Under the pieces are notes generated by a model. The model saw only the letters and a program-made list of their open reading frames with translations, made no database searches and was not told where the DNA came from. Shown piece by piece: positions 11,297-21,830 of a stretch of 64,000 bases of DNA. Positions within the stretch are counted from its first letter, which is position 1. The number at the start of each line of letters is the position of its first letter. This DNA comes from Guadua angustifolia (lineage: Eukaryota; Streptophyta; Magnoliopsida; Poales; Poaceae), in the NCBI GenBank assembly GCA_036346375.1, contig CM070504.1, forward strand, positions 8,925,890 through 8,989,889, in the 5' to 3' direction. Made by a program: the position numbers and the translations under genes.

Positions 11297-11773
11297 TGTT
11301 ATGGATAGAGTATACGTCAGAAGACATAATCCAGGAAGAGTGGCGGCAAGATCTGGCAAAGGAACAGATAAGCAGCAACAGGGAGGAGATGGGTAGGCGT
11401 GATGACCCGGTATGGAGGATAGGCATGCGGTGGCGTGGGCGTTGAACTGTGGCCAAGCAGAGTCCTTATCCTTCCTTAATTTTAGTTTATCTCTATTAGA
11501 ATCGGTTTGTTAGAGTCGGTTTGTTTTATCTCGAAGACTTGGTTGTTAGAGATAAGAAGTTGATTGATTAATAAAAGGAGAGGCAAAACCGAAAAGGTAC
11601 GCTTTAGTACCACAAATTCAGTTTCAGCGCCGCCGTCGATAACCGCCGTGGCTCCGTCTGATACTAATTATCCGCCGGCGGTGATCTTGATCACCACGGC
11701 TTCTTCTTCTCGAGCCGCCGGGCGTCGGCCGAACGCGAGCTTACCGGCGGCGAAGACTCGAAGAACTACATCA
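11297..11773 (+). repeat. 5' LTR of the chromovirus
   Basis: It starts TGTTATGGATAG and ends CTACATCA. It matches the LTR at 16267-16746 over its whole length. By eye the differences include many one-base insertions and deletions as well as substitutions, mostly in the GC-rich last third. AATAAAA at about 11571 is a candidate polyadenylation signal. Confidence 0.95.
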
Positions 11774-11775
11774 AC

Positions 11776-11788
11776 TGGTATCAGAGCC
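11776..11788 (+). promoter_or_regulatory. Primer-binding site, initiator Met tRNA
   Basis: TGGTATCAGAGCC lies two bases after the 5' LTR. This is the standard plant retrotransposon site complementary to the 3' end of initiator methionine tRNA, where minus-strand DNA synthesis begins. Confidence 0.95.
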
Positions 11789-11828
11789 ATCCGATCCCAT
11801 CCCACGCAAGACCAGCACTGCTCCCTCC

Positions 11829-14161
11829 ATGGCAGGCGCTGAAGAAGAATGGCGATCCCGGATTACCGGCGATGTGGAAGGCATGAAGGTTTCACTCACG
11901 GAAATCCAGAAGACCCTCACGGAGTTGGTCAAGTCGCAGGGCAAGAAACCCACGGACGAAGAAGAAGGCGGCGCGGCATATAACCGCCTGTACTCCGATC
12001 AGGGCGATCGTGATACGCGCGCGTCTGAAGGCTTCGCTGCCCATCTTCCTGGCGACTTCGGCGCAAACCGCAGAGGAATGCGTAGGGCGCTCGGCGGTGA
12101 TGATGAACCTCTGGTTCCCAGGCCGCCGCGCTATGAGCTTCCCCTGTACGACGGAACAGAGGATCCATTGCTTTGGTTGCGGCAGTGTGAGCGATTCGCT
12201 CGGGCCTACGACATACCTCGCCGCAAGTACGTGCACATGGCGGGTCTGCATTTGCGGGGCGAGGCCCAGGAAGTTCTTGACAATTGGGAGATGGAGGAGG
12301 TCACATTGCATGGGAGGACTTCTCTGAAAACGTTTGTGCGGCGTTTCACCCGCCACGCCGTAGGACCCTTGGCGATCTGGTCAATTTGAAGCAGGGCGAT
12401 AGTCGAGTGGATGACTATGCCCGTGAGTTCCAGAGGTTATTAGTGCGTGCTCCACGCATGAAGAGAGGCGACCAGATCAAGACATTTACGGCGGGCTTAT
12501 CCATCACTCTGGCGGCGGATGTGAGGAGGGATCGTCCGCGTGATCTGGCGGAGGCGGTAGGATTTGCTCGGGAAGCGGAGCGCAGGGAGGACGCCTGGAT
12601 CGCGCGTGCGGCTCAGGGCGCCGCATCTCTGGGACGAGCCCGCCCGGCCTTCAGTCGAGGTGCTCCAGCAGCGCCGGCGTCCCTGGTCGGCGGCGCGTCC
12701 GCTTCTGCTGTGCATCCGCAGGCGGTGTCGGGCATAACAGCCCCACCAGCACGCACGGCGGCCACGACTCCGACACTGGCCTCGGGGAGTCGCGCAACTG
12801 CCGGGGCATCCCAGGGCTCTTCGTCGGCAACTTCTCCCTTCAGACGCCGGCTGAGTGCTGATGAGTTAGCGGAAAGAAGAGCCAAGGGACTATGCTTCAA
12901 TTGTGACGAAGTTTTCACTCGGGGGCATCGCTGCAAGCGGCTGTTCTATTTTGAAGTCATAAACGAGAATGAAGAGGATGGCCTTGCGGCAGAAGAAACA
13001 GAGGAAGAAGCCGAGCTTTTGGCTCTAGCGCTGAAGGGGCCTCGCAACAACAGCACCATGCAACTGGTTCTGCTTATGCGTGGCCAATCGATGCATGCCT
13101 TGGTGGATACGGGGAGCACTCATAACTTCATCAGTGGATTCGTTGCGAACCGTTTGGGCATTCAGCATGGATCGGGAAATGGGCAGCAGGTACGGGTGGC
13201 GAATGGTGCTCAACTGCCGTGCTTAGGCCGTTGCACCGAGGAGTTTACAGTGGAGGCTCACGCATTTCAAGCACCCTTCTTGATCATTCCACTGGAAGGC
13301 TTTGATGTGGTATTGGGTGTTCAGTGGCTGCGGCCCTTCGGGAATATCAGCTGGAACTTTGAGTCCATGCGGATGTCCTTCACTTCGGAAGGCCGACATA
13401 TCTCCTTGTCTGGCTGCAATCAGGTTCCCTCTGACCCTCAGGCGCTGCAGATTGCAACACAACCGGATGGGCTGGCGACTCTCCTTGACGACTTCCAGGA
13501 TTTATTTCTGGAACCCCAGAGTCTGCCCCCTTCTAGGACTTGTGACCATCACATATGCCTCCAGGAGGGTACTGACCCGGTAGTGGTTCGTCCTTACCGC
13601 TATCCCTTCCGGCAGAAGGATGAAATTGAACGGCAGTGTGAAGCTATGTTAGCACAGGGAATCATACGGCCCAGTAGGTCCCCATTTTCTTCCCCAGTGC
13701 TTTTGGTGGCCAAGGCAGATGGGTCATGGCGATTCTGCGTAGATTATCGCGCCCTCAACGCCAAGACAATCAAGGACAAATTTTCCATACCAGTGGTCGA
13801 GGAACTCCTTGGCGCTCAGATTTTCTCTAAGCTGGATCTGCGATCAGGTTATCACCAGATTCGGATGGCAGAGGAGGACATTCACAAGACGACATTCCGC
13901 ACCCATCACGGCCACTTCGAGTTCTTGGTTATGGCATTTGGGTTGTGTAATGCGCCGTCCACCTTCCAGGCTCTCATGAATGAGATCCTCGCGGATTTTC
14001 TTCGTAAGTTTGTCCTCGTCTTTTTCGATGACATTTTGATCTACAGTACATCCATGGCAGACCATCTGCAGCACCTTCGTCAAGTCATGGACCGACTTCG
14101 CCTCCACAACCTTTTCCTCAAACGCGCCAAATGTGCGTTTGCGCAGAAATTGGTTACCTAG
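11829..14161 (+). pseudogene. Chromovirus gag, protease and reverse transcriptase
   Basis: Gag starts at ATG 11829 (MAGAEEEWRSRITGDVEG), with a predicted coiled coil followed by PLYDGTEDPLLWLRQCERFA. A frame change in the G-rich stretch near 12290-12298 is needed to continue into HIAWEDFSENV and QGDSRVDDYAREFQ. The zinc-knuckle segment is CFNCDEVFTRGHRCK at about 12895. The protease active site is LVDTGSTHNF at about 13095. The RT has KADGSWRFCVDYRALN, KLDLRSGYHQIRM, FEFLVMAFGLCNAPSTFQ and the catalytic FFDDILIYS at about 14025. The frame closes at 14161, where one base is gained or lost just before the conserved LGHI block. Gag builds the particle, protease cleaves the polyprotein, and RT copies the RNA. 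Confidence 0.93.
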
Positions 14162-14800
14162 GCCATATCATCTCTTGTAGGGTGTGGCGGCGATCCAAAG
14201 AAGCTGCAAGCAATTGCTGAATGGTCCTCGCCCACATCAGTAACGGGCGTCCGAAGCTTTCTTGGCCTCGCGGGCTACTACCGGCGGTTCATTTGCAACT
14301 ATGCTTCTATAGCCGAGCCACTGTCTGCCCTTCTGCGTCGCCGAGACTTTCAGTGGACACCGGAGGCTGCAAACGCCTTTCAGGCGTTGAAGCTGGCCCT
14401 CCAGTCGGCCCCAGTCCTTCGCCTACCCGATTTCTCGGTCACATTTGTGGTGGAGTGTGACGCGTCCAGTTCAGGCATCGGCGCGATCCTTCATCAGGAG
14501 GGTCACCCGGTGGCGTATTATAGTCGGCGGTTGGCGGACCGTCATCGTCGCTTGGCAGCATATGAAAGGGAGCTTATTGGCTTGTCTAAAGCCATCCGCC
14601 ATTGGCGTCCATATCTGTGGGGGCAACCGTTTGTCGTCCGCACCACCACGCAAGCCTCAAGTATCTTCGGAGCAAGCCACGTGGTGACGCCTCGGCAGAT
14701 TGGCTTAGCAAATTGATGGGGTTCGACTTCCGGGTGGAACATAAGCCAGGACGCGCCAATCGAGCAGCAGATGCTCTTTCGCGCATGTTTGAGCAAGAAC
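14160..14800 (+). pseudogene. Chromovirus RNase H region
   Basis: It follows the RT after two frame changes near 14155 and 14185. PKKLQAIAEWSSPTSVTGVR and FLGLAGYYRRFI mark the RT connection. DASSSGIGAILHQEG and VAYYSRRLADRHRR at about 14460-14550 mark the RNase H-like fold. A further frame change near 14650-14690 leads into WLSKLMGFDFRVEHKPGRAN and ADALSR, the end of RNase H. RNase H would remove the RNA strand during reverse transcription. The segment is conserved in content but unreadable in one frame. Confidence 0.88.
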
Positions 14801-16255
14801 CAATGTGTGCGGCCCTATCTGTTCCGGTTGGCTCGCTCATGGAAGAATGGCGTGCGCTCCTGCGCCAGGACAAGGAGGTTCGGCGGCGTTGTTTGGAGAT
14901 ACAGGCAGCAGGGTCATTAGGCTCTAATGGCACAACGGCAGATTCGCTGGAATGGACAACCGAGGATGGTCTCCTATTTCACCGTGGCCGCCTGCATATT
15001 TCGGCTTCGTCACCCATATGCCAGCAGGTGGTCGCGGCTTTCCACGATTTAACGCATGAAGGAATTCACAAAATCCTTCATCGGGTGCGTCAGCACTTTA
15101 CATAGACCAACCAGCGCCGCACAGTGGAGGAGTATATTCGACAATGCCGCATCTGCCAACAGCATAAGGTCAGCACATTGTCACCCGCGGGACTTCTGCA
15201 ACCCTTGGCTATTCCGCAACATGTGTGGTCCGACATTTCGATGGATTTCATCGTGGGTCTTCCTAAGTCCCAGGGTATGTCTGTCATCTTGGTTGTGGTC
15301 GACCGTCTGTCCAAGTACGGGCACTTCATTGCCCTCAAACGATCCACAACGGCCCAGGCAGTCGCCAACGTCTTCTTCGACCAAGTGGTTCGTCTCCATG
15401 GGATGCCGGAGTCCATCGTCTCCGACCGCGACCCCGTCTTCACCAGCGGGACCTTTTCAAGCGTTGCGGCACTCGTCTGTTCACCTCGTCCGCTTACCAC
15501 CCCCAAACTGACGGGCAAACGGAGGTGGTTAACAGGACCCTGGAAATGTACTTGCGTTGTCTTGCTACGGACAACCCATCGTCTTGGGTCAAGTGGTTAC
15601 CTTGGGCAGAGTTTTGCTACAATACATCATACCACTCTGGCCTTCGGATGGCTCCCTTTGAGTTGGTCTACGGGCGACCACCTCCAAGCATCCTTCCGTA
15701 TAGCCAGGGAGCCACTTCAATTGACGCGGTTGATTGTCAGCTCGTGGATCGCGATGCTCTCTTGGCTCAAGCGCGGCGACATCTCCTTCAGGCACAAAAT
15801 AGAATGAAGCAGCAGTATGACGGCAACCATCGGAAGTCTCTTTTGGCCGGCTCATGGGTGCAGCTCGCCCACCACACCGGCAGATCACCCTTCGTGCTTC
15901 AGGGCAACACAAGCTGTCACCAAAGTTCTTCGGGCCGTATCAGGTCCTTGACCGGGTGGGCACGGTTGCTTATCGGCTGGACCTGCCTCCAGCCGCACGA
16001 ATCCACAACGTCTTCCATGTTTCATTACTCAAGCCGTTCCATGGTGCACCTCCCTCAGCCGCACCGCCACTTCCGGAGGACCTATCGATGATGATTCGAC
16101 CAGCAGGCGAGCCTTTTGCCCTTTTGGCTCAGCGTTTTATCCGGGGGCAACGGCAGTTTTTAGTTCATTGGGCCGGCGAACCAGCGTCTGAGGCAACCTG
16201 GGTGGATGCTATTGTTCTCCGGCGTGCTCACCCTGATCTCAAGCTTGGTCTTTAG
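14800..16255 (+). pseudogene. Chromovirus integrase and chromodomain-like C-terminus
   Basis: The zinc-binding H2C2 part reads FHDLTHEGIHKILHRV then CRICQQHK, broken by a TAG stop at about 15103-15105. The catalytic core shows the first Asp in SMDFIVGLPK (about 15243) and the second in SDRDPVF (about 15420). Just after that the sequence is shortened and shifted, so the third catalytic region, with its Glu, is only readable in another frame near 15520. The later frames give NRTLEMYLRC, WAEFCYNTSYHS, FFGPYQVLDRVGTVAYRL and HNVFHVSLLK. The end, QFLVHWAGEPASEATW, is chromodomain-like. Chromodomains can direct insertion to marked chromatin, but targeting is inference here. Confidence 0.9.
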
Positions 16256-16266
16256 GGGGAAAGTGA
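16254..16266 (+). promoter_or_regulatory. Polypurine tract of the chromovirus
   Basis: AGGGGGAAAGTGA lies immediately upstream of the 3' LTR and just after the integrase stop codon. It is the expected primer for plus-strand synthesis. Confidence 0.85.
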
Positions 16267-16746
16267 TGTTATGGATAGAGTATACGTCAGAAGACATAAT
16301 CCAGGAAGAGTGGCGGCAAGATCGGCAAAGGAACAGATAAGCAAACAACGAGGAGGAGATGGGTAGGGCGTGATGACCCTGTATGGAGGATAGGCATGCG
16401 GTGGCGTGGGCGTGCGAACTGCCTGGCCAAGCGAGTCCTTATCCTTCCTTAATTTTAGTTTATCTCTATTAGAATCGGTTTGTTAGAGTCCGGTTTGTTT
16501 TATCTCAAGATTTGGTTGTTAGAGATAAGAAGTTGATTGATTAATAAAAGGAGAGGCAAAACCGAGCAGTGCGCTTTAGTACCACAAATTCAGTTTCAGC
16601 GCCATTGTCGATAATCGGCCGGTGGCTCAGACATTAATTATCCGCCGTGTGATCTTGATCACCACGGCTTCTTCTTCTTTGAGCCGCCCGGGGCGTCGAC
16701 CGGGAACGCGAGCCTACCAGCAGCAGCACCCTGAAGAACCGCATCA
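16267..16746 (+). repeat. 3' LTR of the chromovirus
   Basis: It starts TGTTATGG and ends CGCATCA. It pairs with the 5' LTR and is followed by the target duplication TAAAC. Relative to its partner it carries several one-base indels, including gains in GC homopolymers. Confidence 0.95.
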
Positions 16747-17845
16747 TAAACTTATAAAAAAGTTCAATGTATGGGAGACACTCATATTATTTGTCCGGAT
16801 GGGATACCTATGTTATTTTTGGTAACAAATAAAAACTAAAACTTGTTTTAGATTTAGGCGGATACATGTTGAGGCTAGTGCTTATTCATGAGAGTTTGGT
16901 ATATGGCTCTCTCTTGTGTCACCAAGCACCAAGTCTATGGTGTGGTTAGATCCAAAAAAAGATGCACAAACTACATGTGCCTCTTATGGGGAGGCCATGC
17001 CGTAATAAGTAGTCAGAGTCTAACAATAAACCGCAACAGGTAGATTGTGCGAGCATGGAGGGCTCACTCCATGTTCGTAGGGACCTTACTGGTGTAAGCA
17101 GGGTTTACCAACACAATATACGAGCCTTAGCATATTGGAGGGACACTCTATATCTTAAGGAGGTATCATAGCGTGGTTATTGTTAAGATTAGCAATGTAA
17201 AGGCTTTATAGACTCTCAAATTGGGTACCAATGGTATTGCATAGCATGTTTTGACATAGTGGAATATCTATGTCATGTAGTTAAAGTTATACGACCTTTG
17301 TAGAGTGTAAATTTATTCAAATAACTGTATCTTCAGTTACAGATGAATTGATGAATCCTCCATCTTAGTAGTTTTATGTTTTGGTAAATTGGTTTGGGTG
17401 ATGTATGGATAAGGTTACCATGCATAGTTGGTCTCGATCGTAAAGGGCTTTTTGCTGTTTTTTTATTTGGGGCAGCAAACCACACTCATTTAATTGTTGC
17501 TATTGATTTTTACCAATATCAAATGCTCTTAAAACTTTCGATTGTAATATATTATTCATTATTGCAAATGAAAGCTCGCTTTGTGCAAAAATAAAAAACT
17601 TGGTAGGATAGCCATCTTTCTTGACATAGCCTTGCATACTATATAATCTTTGCTCAAAAGCCTTGCAGAGCACGATTTCATACTCACGATTGCTTATTGA
17701 ACATACTCAAAAGTTGTAGAAGAAGACTCATCGCACGGTTACTTTTATGCAGTGTGTTTTGGCGATGATTGCTAAGGTTTAACCCTAGTTAGTTGCCTAT
17801 GTTTAGGCTGAGAATACTCATTGGTTTCGGTGTCCCAACAGTCAT

Positions 17846-18187
17846 CGTGCTGCAATGAGGAGGCGGAGGGTGGCGTAGGGAGGATGTGACACAATGCCTT
17901 AGCAAGGAGGCGAAAGAGGGTTGGATGTAGAGGCAGCGGCGACTAGAGATGGAGAAGGCGGCATCATCTGAGGAAAATGGAGGTGGAGGCCACACAAAGG
18001 AGGATCGAGGCGATGCCGGTTGATGAGATGTGGAGACAAAAGGAAGCCACGGTTGAATAAAGGAGGAGGCAAGGAGAAGAATTCAATGTTTCTCGAAGGT
18101 CCTACGTCACATTTTTCCTAGGTGGGCATGGACCATATCAAAGCATTGAACTATGCATATAGCCTGCAGTTAAGATGATGACGTGGT
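17846..18187. other. Spacer, no gene seen
   Basis: A purine-rich segment (AGGAGGCG-type runs) between copy A of the long repeat and the hAT element. No gene recognised. Its last eight bases, GACGTGGT, are the left target duplication of the hAT element. Confidence 0.3.
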
Positions 18188-19145
18188 CAGGGCGGATCTA
18201 CAGGATATGCCAGGTGGGCCACGGCATACCCTGTAGATTTTGCCCAATACAGTCCATAATACCGTCATTATTTTATATAGTCAGCTTGTGAAGGTCATAA
18301 CTTTACATCTGTATATCCGATTGAGCTGATTCTTGTTTTTTTAGTTTCAAAATTGAATCTAGTTTCTATAGTTAAAATTTCACATCAATCCAACGGTTGG
18401 ATCTTTGGGAATTACTGTTTTAGTTAACATGTGTCAGTCTGTTTTTCTGAAACCGAAACAGTTTTTATAATTTATTTAGGGGTGATTTGAGAATCAATAA
18501 AAAAAATTTAGCTTCCACGCAATCATTCACCCCCCTCTGATTGCTATATTAGTGTATATCGATTCTACATGTGATTTGAATGCAAGACTGCTAGTTGATT
18601 TATAGAGTAGAAACAAATATAATTGCTACTTTGCTAGAGACTAGAGAGTTGCTTGTTGATGCAGTGCTTTTTTTTGTTTGTAGAGTTGTTGAATTATGAA
18701 GAGGAACGGAGACATTGCATCTTTTTTTCGAAAACATGCAGCAAAGAAGGCTACTGATGCTTCATCTCTTTCCTAGAAACATTGCATCTCTTTTTCGGAA
18801 ACGTTTATTGAGGTGAGATACTTTCTTCTAAATTGATGAAAATGATATAATCAAGAGTTTCATAGCTATTAGAAGGCGGAGGCTAGGCAAGAAGTAATAT
18901 TGTATTCTTTGAACTATTGTAGCTGCGTAAGCTTCTTTTATGCATATTTCATACTTAAAATGTTCGAACTATTTATATTGTAATTTATACTTGTATTATC
19001 ATATTTCTAGTTATTTTATACTCGTATACCGAATTTCTCGACAACATTTATAGTTGTTTACCGAATTGTTCATTGGATTTTACCGAATTGTATATTATAG
19101 TATTAGCTCGGTATACCCTAACTTAAAATCCTAGATCCGCCACTG
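18188..19145 (+). mobile_element. hAT-type element with a remnant transposase start
   Basis: The ends are CAGGGCGGATCTA and its near-complement TAGATCCGCCACTG. They are flanked by 8-bp duplications GACGTGGT and GATGTGGT (7/8). Eight-base duplications with CAG-type ends are characteristic of hAT transposons. At about 958 bp it is an internally deleted derivative. It keeps the first part of a transposase reading frame at 18696-18776. Confidence 0.85.
18696..18776 (+). pseudogene. N-terminal remnant of a TTF/MYM zinc-finger-type hAT transposase
   Basis: A 26-codon frame starts MKRNGDIASFFRKHAAKK and stops at TAG. Many plant hAT transposases of the TTF-zinc-finger, DUF4371 type begin with a very similar MKR...G.I..FF.K motif (established pattern, recalled). 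The segment right after the stop partly repeats the ACATTGCATCT...TTTTTCGGAAACG sequence, a short local duplication. This supports the hAT assignment of the enclosing element. Confidence 0.55.
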
Positions 19146-19311
19146 GATGTGGTGTACTCTTTTGCAAGGAAACCCATGGACTTAAGTATAGATAGATTGT
19201 CTTTGTGGTAGGCCGTGGTCGTGGTCGCACTCCACAACTTCTTGAAAAAAAGTTTCGAGGCGAGAGTGCGACCTCACGAGAATGAAGTATATCATCCTGG
19301 TGATAGCTATA

Positions 19312-19700
19312 GGATCTGTTTAGGGAGCTGTGCTTTAATTTTGGGCTAAAAGCTCTCCTAAACAGCGTGACTATAAAGTAGCTGGGAAACTAAGCCATAG
19401 CGGAACCATCCTCAAAAGCTGCAGCTACTGAGGAGGAGCTTTTCAGCTGTGACTTCGTTTGACCATATGTCTTCTCGACCTCCGCCACCCCGCCTCCACA
19501 TCACCTCCCCACTCGGACGTCGCTGTAGTTCGCTATGTTGTTACCTCCCCACTCAGTTGGCCTCCAAAAACTACAGCTGCAACAGCTAGTTTGCTACATA
19601 ACATAACAAGAAAAGCCACAGCCATCAGCTACAGTTGTTTTATAGCTTAACAAACCAAAAACAGCTTCTCAGCTCAGCCATAGCTCCCCCAAACAGACCC
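19312..19700. mobile_element. MITE with GGTCTGTTTGG-type ends
   Basis: The left end GGATCTGTTTAGGGAGCTG pairs with the complement of the right end CAGCTCAGCCATAGCTCCCC...AAACAGACCC. A 3-bp ATA is present on both sides (19309-19311, 19701-19703). The ends and the AAACAGC/CAGCTTTT interior motifs resemble the MITE at 9233. The centre (about 19450-19560) is GC-richer than the rest and may be extra sequence. Superfamily is uncertain because ATA is not the usual Tourist TAA. Confidence 0.65.
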
Positions 19701-19703
19701 ATA

Positions 19704-20969
19704 GACAACGCGGGTATCTTGCCAATTGAACTAGCCACCAGTTGGCAATTTCTATTAGCTAGCTTTAACATGTTTTGCATGTTGTATTACACTATCTTTT
19801 TCAATCTAGCCTCACATGACTGTGCAAAAAAGAAGAAGATACGATTCCGAGTGGATGACTCCTTGTGATCAGCATTGAAAGAGGAGAAAAGTATGTGCTA
19901 TCTGAACTCATGTACGATATATCGATGGACCTTCGAATGCATTTAATTAGTAAGGGAAGGCCGTTAATCTAAGCTACTGCTAGCGGTTGCCGATATGCTG
20001 TCACTGACATTCTATCGTTCTATGGCATACATGTACCCGCGCGCGGCTATGATGGCAGGCGTCACATGGCGCTGTTTTGAAACCTATCACGTACTTTGTC
20101 AGAAGCTTTGTTTCGATCGACACCGGTCAATCAAGTACAAAAGACACGAAAAAGACGAAGAGAGATAGGCCACTGGATTTATGAGGATTCTATGCCCTAA
20201 AAAATAGTTTGATGTTGGTAAAATATATGTTGCTCAGATCACCTGTTATCAGTGCTGCATATTACTCATCTTCCACTTGAACTTTTGGTCTTTCTTTCGC
20301 TCTGAATTTCTTCTATATATATTCAAAGTTCAAACTACTAATTAAATCTCGGCTTAATCGATGAAATCATGCATGCATGGTTTGGGCACACTTCATTAAA
20401 TATCGTGGTCAGTTGAACTGGCGAACCACATACTATCCGTGATCGATTTCAGTTTCTGACGACGAGGCAGTACATTCTTAAAGTGACATGTCAGTTCTAG
20501 TAGGCCATGCATATGTGATGTAGTCCCTGCTTGCCATGTAGCTAGTTATGATTTATGAATGCGCATAAGAACACGCTAAGGTTAATGGAAAGATGCGCGG
20601 ATCTCCTGCTCGTATTTTCGGAAAAAAATATGTTCAGGTAAATAATATGCAGATTGCAGATGCTATATTAATTAATGTTTCTCCTTAATTTCCTATAGAA
20701 CTCGTATCGTCCGCCACTTCTAATAAATATATGTAGTATTTTTTCAAATAGAATCCTTTTTAATTCAAATATCTACTGTCTAATAAGCGTAACCTTGCAG
20801 CTGATGCTGATGTATATCTTTCCTGTCTTGGAAACCTCAAAGTAAAATACCCAAGAAGTTACAAGGCAAAATGGAACACTAGTAGTACTGCAAATAAATC
20901 CGGAACTCACAGCCGTACAAAATAACGAAAGAACAGCAGGGCCATACGTGGATCATGCATGCATATAGA
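19704..20969. other. Intergenic sequence downstream of the minus-strand gene
   Basis: About 1.27 kb with no gene, repeat or element recognised. The part nearest the gene (20880-20969) is probably its 3' untranslated region. AATAAAT-like motifs on the plus strand around 20895 do not by themselves fix a poly(A) site. Confidence 0.3.
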
Positions 20970-21374
20970 TTACAGATGAAGCGAGGTATCGACATCTGAA
21001 TCACCCCTATAGCCTGAATTCTGCATTCTCGTCACGTCCCCGGCCCGCGAGCTAGCGACCGCCGCCGGCGAGGCCTGGGCGCCGTTGGCGCCGAGCCCGT
21101 GGTACGCCGAGCCTTGCAGAGGCCTCGACGGCCGGACCAAGTCCGGGTGCAAGAACCACCTCGGCTGCTCGTTGCTGTTCGCCGCCTGCAGGCCAAGGTT
21201 CAGAGCTGACACGGACCCGGCACGGTCAGTATGATCAGTGGGTTGAACCCTCTGCAGCTCTCTCCCCTCTCTCATCTCCTTCACCCTCTGCAGGTTTCTG
21301 AACCTCTCCTGAAGGAGAGCTATGGAAGATGTGTGGATGATAGAAGAGGAGGCCTCATTGCCTTGCCTTCTCAT
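20970..21374 (-). CDS. Conserved-looking small plant protein, function unknown
   Basis: A 134-residue open frame begins at ATG 21374 (MRRQGNEASSSIIHTSS) and ends TSLHL at a TAA at 20970. A TTG five codons upstream is in frame but is not a likely start. The N-terminal third has the run SSIALLQERFRNLQRVKEMR, a Leu- and Arg-rich amphipathic helix that looks conserved. I recall similar short helix-containing plant proteins without assigned function. The rest is polar and low in order, with no signal peptide or membrane segment seen. A TATA box lies about 216-224 bp upstream, and the codon content is GC-rich like grass genes. This is the only intact, non-transposon open frame I trust in the window. 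An upstream intron in the leader is possible but not proven. Confidence 0.55.
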   Translation of the reverse strand: MRRQGNEASSSIIHTSSIALLQERFRNLQRVKEMREGRELQRVQPTDHTDRAGSVSALNLGLQAANSNEQPRWFLHPDLVRPSRPLQGSAYHGLGANGAQASPAAVASSRAGDVTRMQNSGYRGDSDVDTSLHL

Positions 21375-21589
21375 GAGAGGAATCAACAATTAGAAAGTGT
21401 GTTAGCTAGCTAGCTTGTTGCAAAGGCCTGGCTTAACTTACTTGTATGTAGCTAGGTCAGTGTGTGATGTGAGGGGTTTGCATGTAGGGTATGATCGATG
21501 TATGTGGTGTTGTTTGGTTGAAGCTAGCAAGCTGACTGCGATGCACTGACTGCTAATTGAGGAGGGCTTGGAGGGAGATAGATGGGGTG

Positions 21590-21598
21590 TATATATAT
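21590..21598 (-). promoter_or_regulatory. TATA box of the minus-strand gene
   Basis: ATATATATA lies about 216-224 bp upstream of the ATG at 21374. The intervening leader is CT- and CA-rich (CAACCAAACAACACC), typical for a plant 5' untranslated region. Other evidence for transcription is absent. Confidence 0.5.
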
Positions 21599-21830
21599 GA
21601 GGGGGAGGGGGGTGTTAAGTTGTCCTCTTGCACTACTCACTCTTCACACTCATTGCATGTGTTTCTGTGCCACCTCAACTACATCCAATGGATCCAATCC
21701 AATGCAGTTATTTTGCTGGCATAGCAATTTGCAGCGGTGGAGAAGAGGAAAGGTATCAGGGTGAGGGGTGGAAAGTCCAAGGGGGAAAGAGCCGTGGGGG
21801 GTAGGGTGGGGGAGTGGTGTGGTGTAGGGG

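Larger units (their letters stand above)
11297..16746 (+). mobile_element. Complete LTR retrotransposon, Ty3/gypsy chromovirus (Reina/Tekay-like), inactivated
   Basis: A full structure is present: LTRs at 11297-11773 and 16267-16746, a primer-binding site at 11776-11788, gag-pol, a polypurine tract at 16254-16266, and a perfect 5-bp duplication TAAAC at 11292-11296 and 16747-16751. The element is 5450 bp. It inserted into copy A of the long repeat. Gene order gag, protease, RT, RNase H, integrase, then a chromodomain-like end places it in the chromovirus branch. The Reina/Tekay choice rests on recalled RT motifs. Multiple frameshifts make it non-autonomous. Confidence 0.95.
9956..17840 (+). 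mobile_element. Long LTR-like repeat, copy A (split by a chromovirus)
   Basis: It begins TGTAACGGCC and ends CCCAACA. The flanks are ATCAT at 9951-9955 and GTCAT at 17841-17845, a 4/5 duplication. Without the inserted chromovirus it is about 2.4 kb. It shares ordered blocks with copies B (about 25.3-29.5 kb) and C (31.9-41.7 kb): GTGGCCTCTCCAAAAATTTT, GACATCTCAGAAGC, GGCAAGCACCCCTTTGAC, GCTTAGCCATGCTT and GGAGGGACACTC. A TGTAAC start with no coding region resembles the long LTRs of Tekay/Del-type gypsy elements such as rice RIRE3. That assignment is from memory and uncertain. It includes a (CT)n microsatellite near 10477-10495. Confidence 0.55.
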
